Shown here: positions 8,080 to 14,501 of the stretch, piece after piece
How positions within the stretch are numbered: position 1 is the stretch's first letter
How the letters are laid out: the number at the start of each line of letters is the position of its first letter
Assembly: GCA_021156245.1 (NCBI GenBank)
Contig: JAJNBO010000010.1
Coordinates: 1-15,230 of the forward strand
Length of the DNA stretch: 15,230 nt
DNA from: Ramlibacter sp.
GTDB lineage: Bacteria > Pseudomonadota > Gammaproteobacteria > Burkholderiales > Burkholderiaceae_C
Reading direction: 5' to 3'
Notes under the pieces: generated by a model
What the model saw: only the letters and a program-made list of their open reading frames with translations
Told to the model about the DNA's origin: nothing
Databases searched by the model: none
Position numbers and translations under genes: made by a program

Positions 8080-8100
8080 TAGTTTTCCGGCGACTGTCAA
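8071..8100 (-). promoter_or_regulatory. predicted sigma70 promoter of the iron operon
   Basis: On the minus strand a perfect -35 TTGACA (8100-8095) is followed after 18 bp by GAGAAT (8076-8071), which matches four of six -10 positions. The -10 lies inside the Fur box. The predicted transcription start near 8064 gives a leader of about 65 nt before the receptor ATG at 7998. Confidence 0.6.
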
Positions 8101-8170
8101 GGCGGTGCGGGTGAGACCATGCCGGGAGTCGCGGGAACCGCGTCCGGGGGGCGTGACGGCGTGCACGACA

Positions 8171-8839
8171 ATGCTCGCCATGCTGCTGGACGAAACGCTG
8201 CGGGCACGGATCCGACGGAGCCTGGATGCATGGGACGTGCGCCTCGCCCGGCACGGCAGCCATCGGGCGGCCGCGGTTGCGCTCACGCTGGTCGAGGAAG
8301 GAACGGGTGCGGAGGTACCCGGGCTCGTGCGGCCCCAGGGCTGGAGCCGCGTCGCCGCCGTGTTGCTGACGCGCCGCGCCGACACGCTCAACAACCATGC
8401 GGGCCAGTGGGCGTTGCCGGGCGGACGCATCGACGAGGGCGAAAGCCCGATCGACGCCGCACTGCGCGAGATGGAAGAGGAGGTCGGCCTGCGCCTGTCC
8501 GCGTCCGACCTGCTGGGGTCCCTCGACGACTACGTGACGCGCTCCGGGTTCGTCATCACGCCTTTGGTGTTCTGGGGCGGAGAGGCTCCAGCGCTGGTGC
8601 CGAACGCCGACGAAGTGGCCAGCGTGCACCGGATCGCGCTGGAGGAATTCCTGCGGGCCGACGCGCCGCTGCTCGACCCGTCCGAAGACGCCGGACGCCA
8701 GATCCTGCGCATGCCGGTGGGTGAATCGTGGATCGCTGCGCCCACGGCCGCGCTGCTGTACCAGTTCCGCGAGGTCTGCATCGCAGGCCGCCCGACGCGG
8801 GTGGACCACTTCGACCAGCCGCTGTTTGCCCGACGCTGA
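8171..8839 (+). CDS. NUDIX hydrolase, CoA pyrophosphatase (NudL) type
   Basis: A 222-residue cytoplasmic enzyme that should cleave a nucleoside-diphosphate-linked substrate, probably CoA or an acyl-CoA, to a phosphopantetheine product and 3',5'-ADP. The NUDIX box is complete at residues 85-107: G85, E91, then R99-E100, E103, E104 and G106, which supply the Mg2+ ligands. Just before it, LLTRRADTLNNHAGQWALPG (65-84) follows the pattern LLTxR..L..H.GQ...PGG that marks the CoA-pyrophosphatase branch. I place the start at ATG 8171. ATG 8180 is an alternative and neither has a strong Shine-Dalgarno. The frame continues up to GTG 8105, but those residues are Arg/Pro-rich noise. The gene is transcribed away from the iron operon. 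Substrate preference is inferred from motif only. Confidence 0.85.
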   Translation: MLAMLLDETLRARIRRSLDAWDVRLARHGSHRAAAVALTLVEEGTGAEVPGLVRPQGWSRVAAVLLTRRADTLNNHAGQWALPGGRIDEGESPIDAALREMEEEVGLRLSASDLLGSLDDYVTRSGFVITPLVFWGGEAPALVPNADEVASVHRIALEEFLRADAPLLDPSEDAGRQILRMPVGESWIAAPTAALLYQFREVCIAGRPTRVDHFDQPLFARR

Positions 8840-8893
8840 CGGGTGCTTGGCGCGGCCGTGCCCTTTGAGTACCATTCGCGCCGTAGCGCCATC

Positions 8894-9085
8894 ATGGTAG
8901 ACCGCATCCGTTGCCTCGATCCGGACGTCAAGCCACCGGAGTACCGCGTGCCCCGCGGGAGGAGCGGCGTCGGCGCCGACACCGCGCTCGAAACGCTGTT
9001 GAGCGATCTCGAGCGCATCCGGCGGGCCAAGGAGGCTTACGGCGAGCAGCCGGAGCGCCCGGAGCAGTGGCAGTTCCGCTTCTGA
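8894..9085 (+). CDS. small charged hypothetical protein
   Basis: A 63-residue soluble protein read from ATG 8894; an in-frame GTG at 8843 would add 17 residues that look non-coding. It has an acidic/basic mix with DRIRCLDPDVKPPEYRVPRG at the N-terminal end, a Gly/Ala-rich turn, a likely amphipathic helix at about 28-47 (TALETLLSDLERIRRAKEAY), and a terminal EQPERPEQWQFRF. There is no membrane segment or signal peptide. I do not recognise the family. It lies 54 bp after the NUDIX gene on the same strand and could be co-transcribed with it, and it converges on the exporter gene 22 bp away. Its protein-like composition and lack of a competing frame argue that it is real, but the Shine-Dalgarno is weak. 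Confidence 0.5.
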   Translation: MVDRIRCLDPDVKPPEYRVPRGRSGVGADTALETLLSDLERIRRAKEAYGEQPERPEQWQFRF

Positions 9086-9089
9086 CGCG

Positions 9090-9105
9090 TGCAGGCCTGC
9101 AGGCC
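9090..9105. repeat. two interleaved palindromes between convergent genes
   Basis: TGCAGGCCTGCA (9090-9101) and GGCCTGCAGGCC (9094-9105) are each perfect 12-bp palindromes and overlap by eight bases. They fill most of the 22-bp gap between the convergent stops at 9085 and 9108. A bidirectional hairpin that limits read-through is possible, but no U-tract follows on either strand, so this is not a standard intrinsic terminator. Confidence 0.3.
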
Positions 9106-9107
9106 AC

Positions 9108-9869
9108 TCAACCCGCCAGGAACCCGTCCCACACCAGCTTGCAGCCAGTGAGCAGCATGCCTGCATACACCAGCCGGTAGAACAGGCGCGGCTGGATGCG
9201 GTGCGCCAGTTTCACGCCGACCACCACCCCGATGGGCGCAAAAGGCAACAGTGCGATGGACGTCGCCATGTTGCGCAGGTCCAGAAGCCCCAGCCAGCCA
9301 TACGGCACCCATTTGCTCAGGTTCATGGCCGTGAAGAACACGGCCATGGTCGCGGCGAAGGTGACCGGCTGCATGCGCAAAGGCAGCACGTACGCGTTGA
9401 CCGGCGGCCCGCCGGCATGCGCGACGAAACTCGTGAAGCCGCTGGCGGTGGTCAGCAAGGCGCCCAGCCACTTCGGCGGCGGCGGGCTGTCGGGTTTGGG
9501 CGGGAAGACGAGACGCTGCGCGAGGAAGAGCAGCGTCAGGGTGCCGACGATGCCGGCCACCAGCCGCGTATCGAGCATGCGGAACGAAAGCGTGCCGATC
9601 ACGGTGCCGACCAGCCCGAACGGGATGAGGAAGCGCAGCAGCTTCGTGTCCCACTTTCCACGATACGCCGCCAGGCCCATCATGTCCATGACGAACAGGA
9701 TGGGCATCAGGATGGCGGCGGCCGCGGGCACCGTGACCGCCAGGGCCATGAGGGGAACGGCGAGGGAGCCGAAGCCGGCGCCGAAGCCGCTCTTGCTGAT
9801 GCCCAGGAGCAGGACGGCGGGGATGGCGGCAGCGTAGAACTGCCAGTCGGTGACGAGCGGAAAATTCAA
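9108..9869 (-). CDS. TauE/SafE family sulfite/organic anion exporter-like permease
   Basis: A 253-residue inner-membrane protein with about eight hydrophobic segments, the usual length and pattern for the family. It contains the two family repeats: LLGISKSGFGAGFGSLAVPL (21-40) in the N-terminal half and SGFTSFVAHAGGPPVNAYVL (143-162) in the C-terminal half. TauE/SafE proteins are thought to export sulfite, sulfoacetate or related anions, but many members have no known substrate. It is the last gene of the downstream operon, 19 bp after the FMN reductase. The start is TTG at 9869: no in-frame ATG or GTG is available before the first helix, and the ATG seen nearby (in ACAATGGCC) is out of frame and stops after three codons. 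A weak start could keep expression low. Confidence 0.88.
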   Translation of the reverse strand: MNFPLVTDWQFYAAAIPAVLLLGISKSGFGAGFGSLAVPLMALAVTVPAAAAILMPILFVMDMMGLAAYRGKWDTKLLRFLIPFGLVGTVIGTLSFRMLDTRLVAGIVGTLTLLFLAQRLVFPPKPDSPPPPKWLGALLTTASGFTSFVAHAGGPPVNAYVLPLRMQPVTFAATMAVFFTAMNLSKWVPYGWLGLLDLRNMATSIALLPFAPIGVVVGVKLAHRIQPRLFYRLVYAGMLLTGCKLVWDGFLAG

Positions 9870-9888
9870 GCGGCCATTGTCGCCGCGT

Positions 9889-10431
9889 TTATTTCAGCCG
9901 GTTCTTCAGCGCCTGCAGCGACACCAGCAGGTCGGCGATGAACTTCGCCGTGGCCTCGTCGGTCAACTCGCCCTGCGCATTGAACTTCGTCTGCGCATTG
10001 CCGATGAACACTTCCGGCTTGTTGACGGTGAAGGTGTTCATGTAGACCAGGATCTTGCGCAGGTCGTACTGGCCCCGCGCGGTGCCCAGCGGCCCGCCGC
10101 TGGCGCCCATGATCGCCACCGGCTTGCCGTCGAACGGCGGCTCGGGCGGGCGCGACATCCAGTCCAGCGTGTTCTTCAGCACGCCGGGCACCGAGAAGTT
10201 GTACTCCGGCGAAACCAGCAGCAGCGCGTCGGCCGCGCGCACCTGCGCCTTCAGGGCAGCCACCGAAGCCGGCTCACCTGCCGCGCGCACGTCGTCGTTG
10301 TAGAACGGGATCGCGGAGATGTCCGCGATGTCGACCGTCATGCCTTGCGGCGCCAGCTTCTGCGCGGCGCGCAGCGCCATGGCGTTGAAGGACGCCTTGC
10401 GCAGGCTGCCGCAGATGCCAAGAACTTTCAT
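9889..10431 (-). CDS. NADPH-dependent FMN reductase family oxidoreductase
   Basis: A 180-residue flavodoxin-fold protein of the ChrR/YieF/azoreductase type. The FMN phosphate-binding loop GSLRKASFN sits at 8-16 (pattern GSxRxxSxN). The family signature SPEYNFSVPGVLKNTLDW is at 74-91 and contacts the isoalloxazine ring. The MGASGGPLGTARGQYDLR segment (108-125) completes the site. Such enzymes use NAD(P)H to reduce FMN, quinones, chromate or azo compounds. In this operon it could supply reduced flavin to a monooxygenase or reduce a quinone, but no monooxygenase is encoded in the window. It starts 24 bp after the Bug protein stop, at ATG 10431 with a weak purine stretch upstream. Confidence 0.92.
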   Translation of the reverse strand: MKVLGICGSLRKASFNAMALRAAQKLAPQGMTVDIADISAIPFYNDDVRAAGEPASVAALKAQVRAADALLLVSPEYNFSVPGVLKNTLDWMSRPPEPPFDGKPVAIMGASGGPLGTARGQYDLRKILVYMNTFTVNKPEVFIGNAQTKFNAQGELTDEATAKFIADLLVSLQALKNRLK

Positions 10432-10455
10432 GTCTGCTTTCTTGTTTGGAACCTG

Positions 10456-11421
10456 TCACTCGGCGCGGATGCCGAGCGTCTTGACGAGTTTCGACCAATG
10501 GTCCACGTCGCGCTTCACCACGACCCGCGCATCGTCGCCGATCAGGGCCATCGGCTTGCCACCGCCCTTGAGCAGCGCTTCCTGCACATCCGGCATCGCG
10601 GCCACTTTCGCGAAGTCCGCGCGCAATTTCTGCAGCGCTTCCGGCGGCGTCTTCGCGGGCGCGAACAGGCCGAACCACGACTCCAGCTCCAGCTGCGCCG
10701 CCCCGCTCTCCAGCACGGTGGGTACCTGCGGGTGCATGGAATTGCGAGCGGCGCCGGAGACGGCGAGCGCCTTGGCATTGCCCGCATCCACCTGCACGCG
10801 GGCGGTCGGCGACAGGTCGAAGAACAGGTCGACGCGGCCGCCCAGCAGGTCCTGGTACGCCGGCTGCGCGCCGCGATACGGCACGTGCGCCACTTCCACG
10901 TTCGCCAGGTGCCACAGCGCGGCGGCCAGCACGTGCTGGCCGGAGCCGACGCCGGCGGAGGCGTAGTTCAACTTGCCCGGATTGGCCTTCGCGTGCGCCA
11001 GCACCTCCGGCAGGCTCTTGAACGGCAGGTCCTTGCGGCCTACGAGGGTGTAGCTGTAGCCGACCAGCAGGCCGACGGGCTCGAAGTCCCTCAGGCTGTC
11101 GTACGGCAGGTTCGGGTACAGCCCCGGGTTGAGCGCGAGATTCGAGACGGAGCCGACCAGCAGCGTGTAGCCATCGGCGGGCGCCTTGGCGGCGGCGTCC
11201 GTGCCGACGAGCGTGCCCGAGCCGGTGCGGTTCTCCACCACGAAGCTCTGGCCGGTGACCTTGCCCATGCGGTCGGCGATGAGCCGGCCCACGTTGTCGA
11301 AACCGCCGCCCGGGGGCTGCGGCACGATGATGCGCACCGGCTTGGCCGGATAGGCCTGCGCATGCGCCAGCGGGGCCGCGATGGCCAGCGCCAGGGCTGC
11401 GATGAGTTGGCGGCGCTGCAT
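10456..11421 (-). CDS. Bug family tripartite tricarboxylate transporter substrate-binding protein
   Basis: A 321-residue periplasmic binding protein with a signal peptide (1-21, ending AHA-Q). Bug signatures are clear: YPAKPVRIIVPQPPGGGFDN (24-43), VENRTGSGTLVGTDAA (62-77), ADGYTLLVGS (82-91) and HVPYRGAQPAYQDLLGGRVD (179-198), all of which line the ligand cleft in this family. Bug proteins bind carboxylates, amino acids or aromatic acids through water-bridged contacts. The usual partners TctA and TctB are absent from the window, so it is either an orphan, a sensor component, or serves the Liv-type transporter of the same operon (inference). The ATG at 11421 lies two bases after the stop of the NTF2-like gene, with GGAG eight bases upstream. 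The frame is open further upstream but overlaps the neighbouring gene. Confidence 0.93.
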   Translation of the reverse strand: MQRRQLIAALALAIAAPLAHAQAYPAKPVRIIVPQPPGGGFDNVGRLIADRMGKVTGQSFVVENRTGSGTLVGTDAAAKAPADGYTLLVGSVSNLALNPGLYPNLPYDSLRDFEPVGLLVGYSYTLVGRKDLPFKSLPEVLAHAKANPGKLNYASAGVGSGQHVLAAALWHLANVEVAHVPYRGAQPAYQDLLGGRVDLFFDLSPTARVQVDAGNAKALAVSGAARNSMHPQVPTVLESGAAQLELESWFGLFAPAKTPPEALQKLRADFAKVAAMPDVQEALLKGGGKPMALIGDDARVVVKRDVDHWSKLVKTLGIRAE

Positions 11422-11423
11422 GG

Positions 11424-12041
11424 TCAGCGCTCCAGCGGGCCGCCGGCGAGCCAGCGTTCGCCGCGCCGGTACAGCTCCTGCACCACGGGCCCCTTCAGCA
11501 TCGGCATGTCCATCTTCACCTTGTAGCCGATGCGCGTCTGGATGTACGCGAGGTGCCGGTAGCCTTCGGGCATGGTCGCCAGGAACTCGGTGTCCAGCTT
11601 CAGTTGCGCCGTCGGGTCCACCGGATCGATGCGGTCCTTCTCGTAGATCGGCTGGCGGTGCAGCACCTTCCACTCGCCGTCGTGCTTCGTGATGAAGTCG
11701 TGGAAGCGGCCGGTGCACACCACGTCGCAGAGCACCGGGCCGTCCATGCCTTCCACCATGCCGCGCTGCGAGATGGTCATCTTGGTCTGCGCGATCGCGC
11801 GATCGCCCTTCACCTCGATGGCCGAGCCGCCGAGGAAGTGCAGGATGCTCACGCCCTTGTCCCAGCCCTCCTGGGTGACGCGGATGAAATCACGGAACGG
11901 CCCCTGGAACCAGGTGGCCATCATCACGCCGTCGGGGTGCCACACGGTGGCGAAGCGCTCCCAGTCGCCGGCGTCGCGCCACACGGCCCAGCGTTCCACC
12001 AGTTCGCGGATCAGCAGCTTGTCGGTCAGGTCTTCGGTCAT
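11424..12041 (-). CDS. nuclear transport factor 2 (SnoaL-like) family protein
   Basis: A 205-residue cytoplasmic protein with an NTF2-like alpha+beta barrel in the first 130 residues. The N-terminal helix LLIRELVERWAVWRDAGDWE (9-28) and the following WHPDGVMMATWFQG (34-47) are typical of SnoaL_4-type cavities. VLCDVVCTGRFHDFI and WKVLHRQPIYEKDRIDP form later strands. A tail of about 70 residues extends past the core (TAQLKLDTEFL...GERWLAG). The fold hosts dehydratases, isomerases, small subunits of aromatic dioxygenases and non-catalytic binders, so the reaction cannot be named; candidate polar residues are D23, H35, D37 and H68. The ATG overlaps the LivF stop as ATGA (12041-12038), which implies coupled translation and a role tied to the compound taken up. 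Confidence 0.88.
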   Translation of the reverse strand: MTEDLTDKLLIRELVERWAVWRDAGDWERFATVWHPDGVMMATWFQGPFRDFIRVTQEGWDKGVSILHFLGGSAIEVKGDRAIAQTKMTISQRGMVEGMDGPVLCDVVCTGRFHDFITKHDGEWKVLHRQPIYEKDRIDPVDPTAQLKLDTEFLATMPEGYRHLAYIQTRIGYKVKMDMPMLKGPVVQELYRRGERWLAGGPLER

Positions 12042-12754
12042 CCGTGCGTCTCCAGCCCGAGGTAGGCCTTGCGGATCTCGGGGCGGTTCACCAGCTCGCT
12101 GGCCAGGCCGTCCGCGACGATGCGCCCCTCCTCCATCACGTAGGCGCGCCGCGCGAGCTCCATCGCCATGGAAACGTTCTGCTCCACCAGCAGCACGGAG
12201 GTGCCGCGCGCGTTGATCTCGCGGATCGCGTTGAACATGTCCAGCACCACCGCGGGCGCCAGCCCCAGCGAAGGCTCGTCGAGCAGCAGCAGCTGCGGCC
12301 GGCTCATCAGCGCGCGGCCGATCGCCACCATCTGCTGCTGGCCGCCGGACAGTGCGCCCGCGGGTGCGTTCATCTTCTGCTGCAGGATCGGGAACAGCGC
12401 CACCACCTGCTCCAGGGTCTGCGCCCGGTGGGCCTTCGCCGCCGGCAGGTAGCTTCCCAGCTCCAGGTTGTCCCGCACGCTCATGCCGGTGAAGAGGCGC
12501 CGTCCTTCCGGCACCACCGCGATGCCGGCGGCGCAGAAGCGGTGGCTGGCCAGCTGCGTGATGTCCTGCCCATCGAAGGTCAGGCGCCCGCCACGCGCGC
12601 GATGCAGGCCCGCGATGACGTTGATCAGCGTGCTCTTGCCGGCGCCGTTCGGCCCCACCACGCACACCAGTTCGCCGCGGTCGACGCGGATCGACACGTC
12701 CCACAAGGCGGGCGCGGCGCCGTAGTTCACCTGCAGGTTGGCGACGTCAAGCAT
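12038..12754 (-). CDS. livF: branched-chain amino acid-type ABC transporter ATPase LivF
   Basis: A 238-residue cytoplasmic ATPase of the hydrophobic amino acid uptake (HAAT) family. Motifs are complete: Walker A GPNGAGKST (34-42), Q-loop region with VPEGRRLFTGMSVRDNL (81-97), signature LSGGQ (135-139), Walker B LLLLDE (155-160) and the LivF-type switch LLVEQN (188-193), where the H-loop histidine is normally replaced. Length and the SLGLAP motif after Walker B are standard. It would pair with the LivG domain of the upstream fusion to drive import through LivH/LivM. The start overlaps the LivMG stop by eight bases. Substrates of this family include branched-chain amino acids, urea, amides and aromatic acids, so the name denotes family, not substrate. 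Confidence 0.95.
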   Translation of the reverse strand: MLDVANLQVNYGAAPALWDVSIRVDRGELVCVVGPNGAGKSTLINVIAGLHRARGGRLTFDGQDITQLASHRFCAAGIAVVPEGRRLFTGMSVRDNLELGSYLPAAKAHRAQTLEQVVALFPILQQKMNAPAGALSGGQQQMVAIGRALMSRPQLLLLDEPSLGLAPAVVLDMFNAIREINARGTSVLLVEQNVSMAMELARRAYVMEEGRIVADGLASELVNRPEIRKAYLGLETHG

Positions 12755-14501
12755 AGGCCGGCTTCCCGAGATAGGCGCTGACGACTTCCTCGTTCTTCAT
12801 CACGTCGGTGGCCAGGCCTTGCGCGATGAGCTTGCCGTGGTTCAACACCACGATGCGGTCGGTCAGCGCCATGACCGCGCGCATGACGTGCTCGACGAAC
12901 ACGATGGTCGAGCCCTGGTCGCGGATGCGGCGGATCAGGTCGATGGCCTCGTTGATCTCGCCCGGCGTCAGACCCGAAAGGACTTCGTCCAGCAGCACCA
13001 GGCGCGGCCGCGCGGCCAGCGCCCGGGCCAGCTCCAGGAACTTGCGCTGGTGCAGGTTCAGGTCTTCGGGCAGGGCGTTGGCACGGGCCTGCAGGCCGGT
13101 GAACTCCAGCCACTTCCACGCCTCGCGCGTGGCTTCCTTTTCGTTCAGCGTGGCGCCGCCGAACATCGCCACCATGGCCACGTTCTGCAGCACCGTCATG
13201 TGCGCGAAGGGCCGCGGGATCTGGTACGTGCGGGCGATGCCCGCGTGCGCCATGCGGTGCGCGGGGACGCCAGTGAGGTCCTTGCCGTCGAAGATCACCC
13301 GGCCGCCGGAGAGCGGGTAATGCCCGCTCACCACGTTGATGAAGGTCGACTTGCCCGACCCGTTCGGCCCGAGCAGGCCGAGGATCTCGCCCTGCCGCAC
13401 CTGCAGCGTCACGTTGTCCAGCGCCTGCACGCCCTTGAACGCCTTCGAAAGTCCGCGCACTTCGAGGATCGGGCCGCCTATGCGCGCAGGAGCAGGCGCT
13501 GGCGAGAGCCCCTCTCCCGCTAGCGGGAGAGGGGTTGGGGTGAGGGCTTCCTCCGGCACCACCTTCTTCCTCTTCCTGAACACCTGCCCCAGGATGCCCT
13601 CCGGCAGGAACAGGATCACCAGCACGAGGATCGCCCCGACGGCGGCGCGACCGGCCACCGCGGAGTCGCCGGCGGTGAAGAAGTACAGCAGCCCCGTGAT
13701 CGCCGCGGCGCCCACCGCCGGCCCGGCCCAGTGGCGCGTGCCGCCCAGCACGCTCATGAGCACCACCGTCAGCGGCACCGTGATGTTGAAGGTCTCGCCC
13801 GCGGTGACGTAGGAGACGAACAGCGCGTGGATGCCGCCGGCCAGCCCCGCCAGCGCGCACGACAGCGCGAACGCCGCCAGCTTGTAGCGGAAGGTCGGCA
13901 CGCCCATCACCTCCGCCACGTCCTCGTCGTCGTGGATGGCGAACAGCCCGGTGCCCAGCTTGGAGGCGTAGACCACGTAGGCGGCAGCCATCGTGAGCAC
14001 GGCCGACGCCAGCATCATCAGGTACAGCGACGAAGACGGTGTCGGCGCGATCGCGGGCACCTGCACCGCGTTCAGGTAGACGCCGGGCCCGCCGTCGATC
14101 GGCGTGTTCAGGATGATGGTGGCCACGACGAAGGTGACGGCCAGCGTGAGCAGCGCGAACAGTTCGCCGCGCACCGCCTTCACGCGGAACACCACGAAGC
14201 CGATGAACAGCCCCAGCAGCGCCGGCAGCAGCGCGGCGAACGGCAGGGTGACGATGAAGGGCCAGTTCCACTTTCCCGCGAGCACGGCCGTGGTGTACAT
14301 GCCCACGCCGAAAAAGGCGCCGTGCCCGAACGAGAAGTACCCGGAATAGCCCGAGAGGATGTTCCAGGAAACGGCCAGCACGACCCAGTGGAATACCAGG
14401 TACAGGATGGATTCGTAGAAGGACGGAAGCCCCAGCCAGGGAAGCGTGGCGAACGCCACGCCCGCCAGACCGATGCCCAGCAGCGCACGGTTCTTCTTCA
14501 T
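12747..14501 (-). CDS. fused LivM permease - LivG ATPase of a HAAT-family ABC transporter
   Basis: A 584-residue fusion. Residues 1-310 are a LivM permease: hydrophobic helices, the ILSGYSGYFSFGHGAFFGVG motif (48-67), and the coupling loop about 183-222 (GLFAIHDDEDVAEVMGVP, then AFALSCALAGLAGG). Residues 311-343 are a Pro/Ala-rich linker. Residues 344-584 are LivG: Walker A GPNGSGKST (378-386), Q-loop TYQIPRPF (425-432), Walker B LVLLDE (501-506) and H-loop H538 in VEHVM. The ABC signature is degenerate, LNLHQ (481-485) in place of LSGGQ; similar sequences occur in other LivG proteins, as I recall. The start ATG 14501 overlaps the LivH stop as ATGA. No stop codon separates the domains, and both halves keep family features throughout, so this is a true fusion and not a frameshift; such fusions are known in Burkholderiales. 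Confidence 0.93.
   Translation of the reverse strand: MKKNRALLGIGLAGVAFATLPWLGLPSFYESILYLVFHWVVLAVSWNILSGYSGYFSFGHGAFFGVGMYTTAVLAGKWNWPFIVTLPFAALLPALLGLFIGFVVFRVKAVRGELFALLTLAVTFVVATIILNTPIDGGPGVYLNAVQVPAIAPTPSSSLYLMMLASAVLTMAAAYVVYASKLGTGLFAIHDDEDVAEVMGVPTFRYKLAAFALSCALAGLAGGIHALFVSYVTAGETFNITVPLTVVLMSVLGGTRHWAGPAVGAAAITGLLYFFTAGDSAVAGRAAVGAILVLVILFLPEGILGQVFRKRKKVVPEEALTPTPLPLAGEGLSPAPAPARIGGPILEVRGLSKAFKGVQALDNVTLQVRQGEILGLLGPNGSGKSTFINVVSGHYPLSGGRVIFDGKDLTGVPAHRMAHAGIARTYQIPRPFAHMTVLQNVAMVAMFGGATLNEKEATREAWKWLEFTGLQARANALPEDLNLHQRKFLELARALAARPRLVLLDEVLSGLTPGEINEAIDLIRRIRDQGSTIVFVEHVMRAVMALTDRIVVLNHGKLIAQGLATDVMKNEEVVSAYLGKPAYA
13509..13546. repeat. REP-like palindromic element inside the LivM-LivG linker
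   Basis: Positions 13509-13534 form a perfect 26-bp palindrome: 13-base arms CCCTCTCCCGCT preceded by one more C, centred on GCTAGC. It is followed by TTGGGGTGAGGG (13535-13546). This arrangement, a CTCTCCCGC hairpin flanked by TGGGGTGAGGG, resembles dispersed palindromic elements that I recall from many beta- and gammaproteobacterial genomes. Here it is read on the minus strand in frame as LTPTPLPLAGEG (residues 320-331). The identification is from memory of the element, and copy number in this genome cannot be seen from one window. Confidence 0.7.

Noticed and set aside
5392..8082. Very long plus-strand open frame antisense to the PepSY gene and the first receptor
   Set aside because: The composition is shadow-like, and it crosses the operon junction and the promoter region. 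The minus-strand frames carry full family motifs.
7999..8430. N-terminal extension of the first receptor
   Set aside because: The open frame continues, but it passes through the Fur box and promoter and is antisense to the NUDIX gene. The signal peptide begins at the ATG at 7998.
9090..9105. Intrinsic terminator between convergent genes
   Set aside because: The palindromes are perfect but short, and there is no T-run on either side. Kept only as a repeat.
9850..11526. Long plus-strand open frame over the FMN reductase and Bug genes
   Set aside because: Low-complexity Arg/Gln/His-rich translation, opposite three genes with clear signatures.
11795..11812. GCGATCGC-type repeats in the NTF2-like gene
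   Set aside because: Short GC-rich palindromes of this kind are common by chance in such DNA, and they lie inside a coding sequence with no array.
13395..13571. Frameshift or assembly error joining livM and livG
   Set aside because: Both domains lie in one unbroken frame with proper linker-like composition, and LivM-LivG fusions are known. No broken motif was seen.
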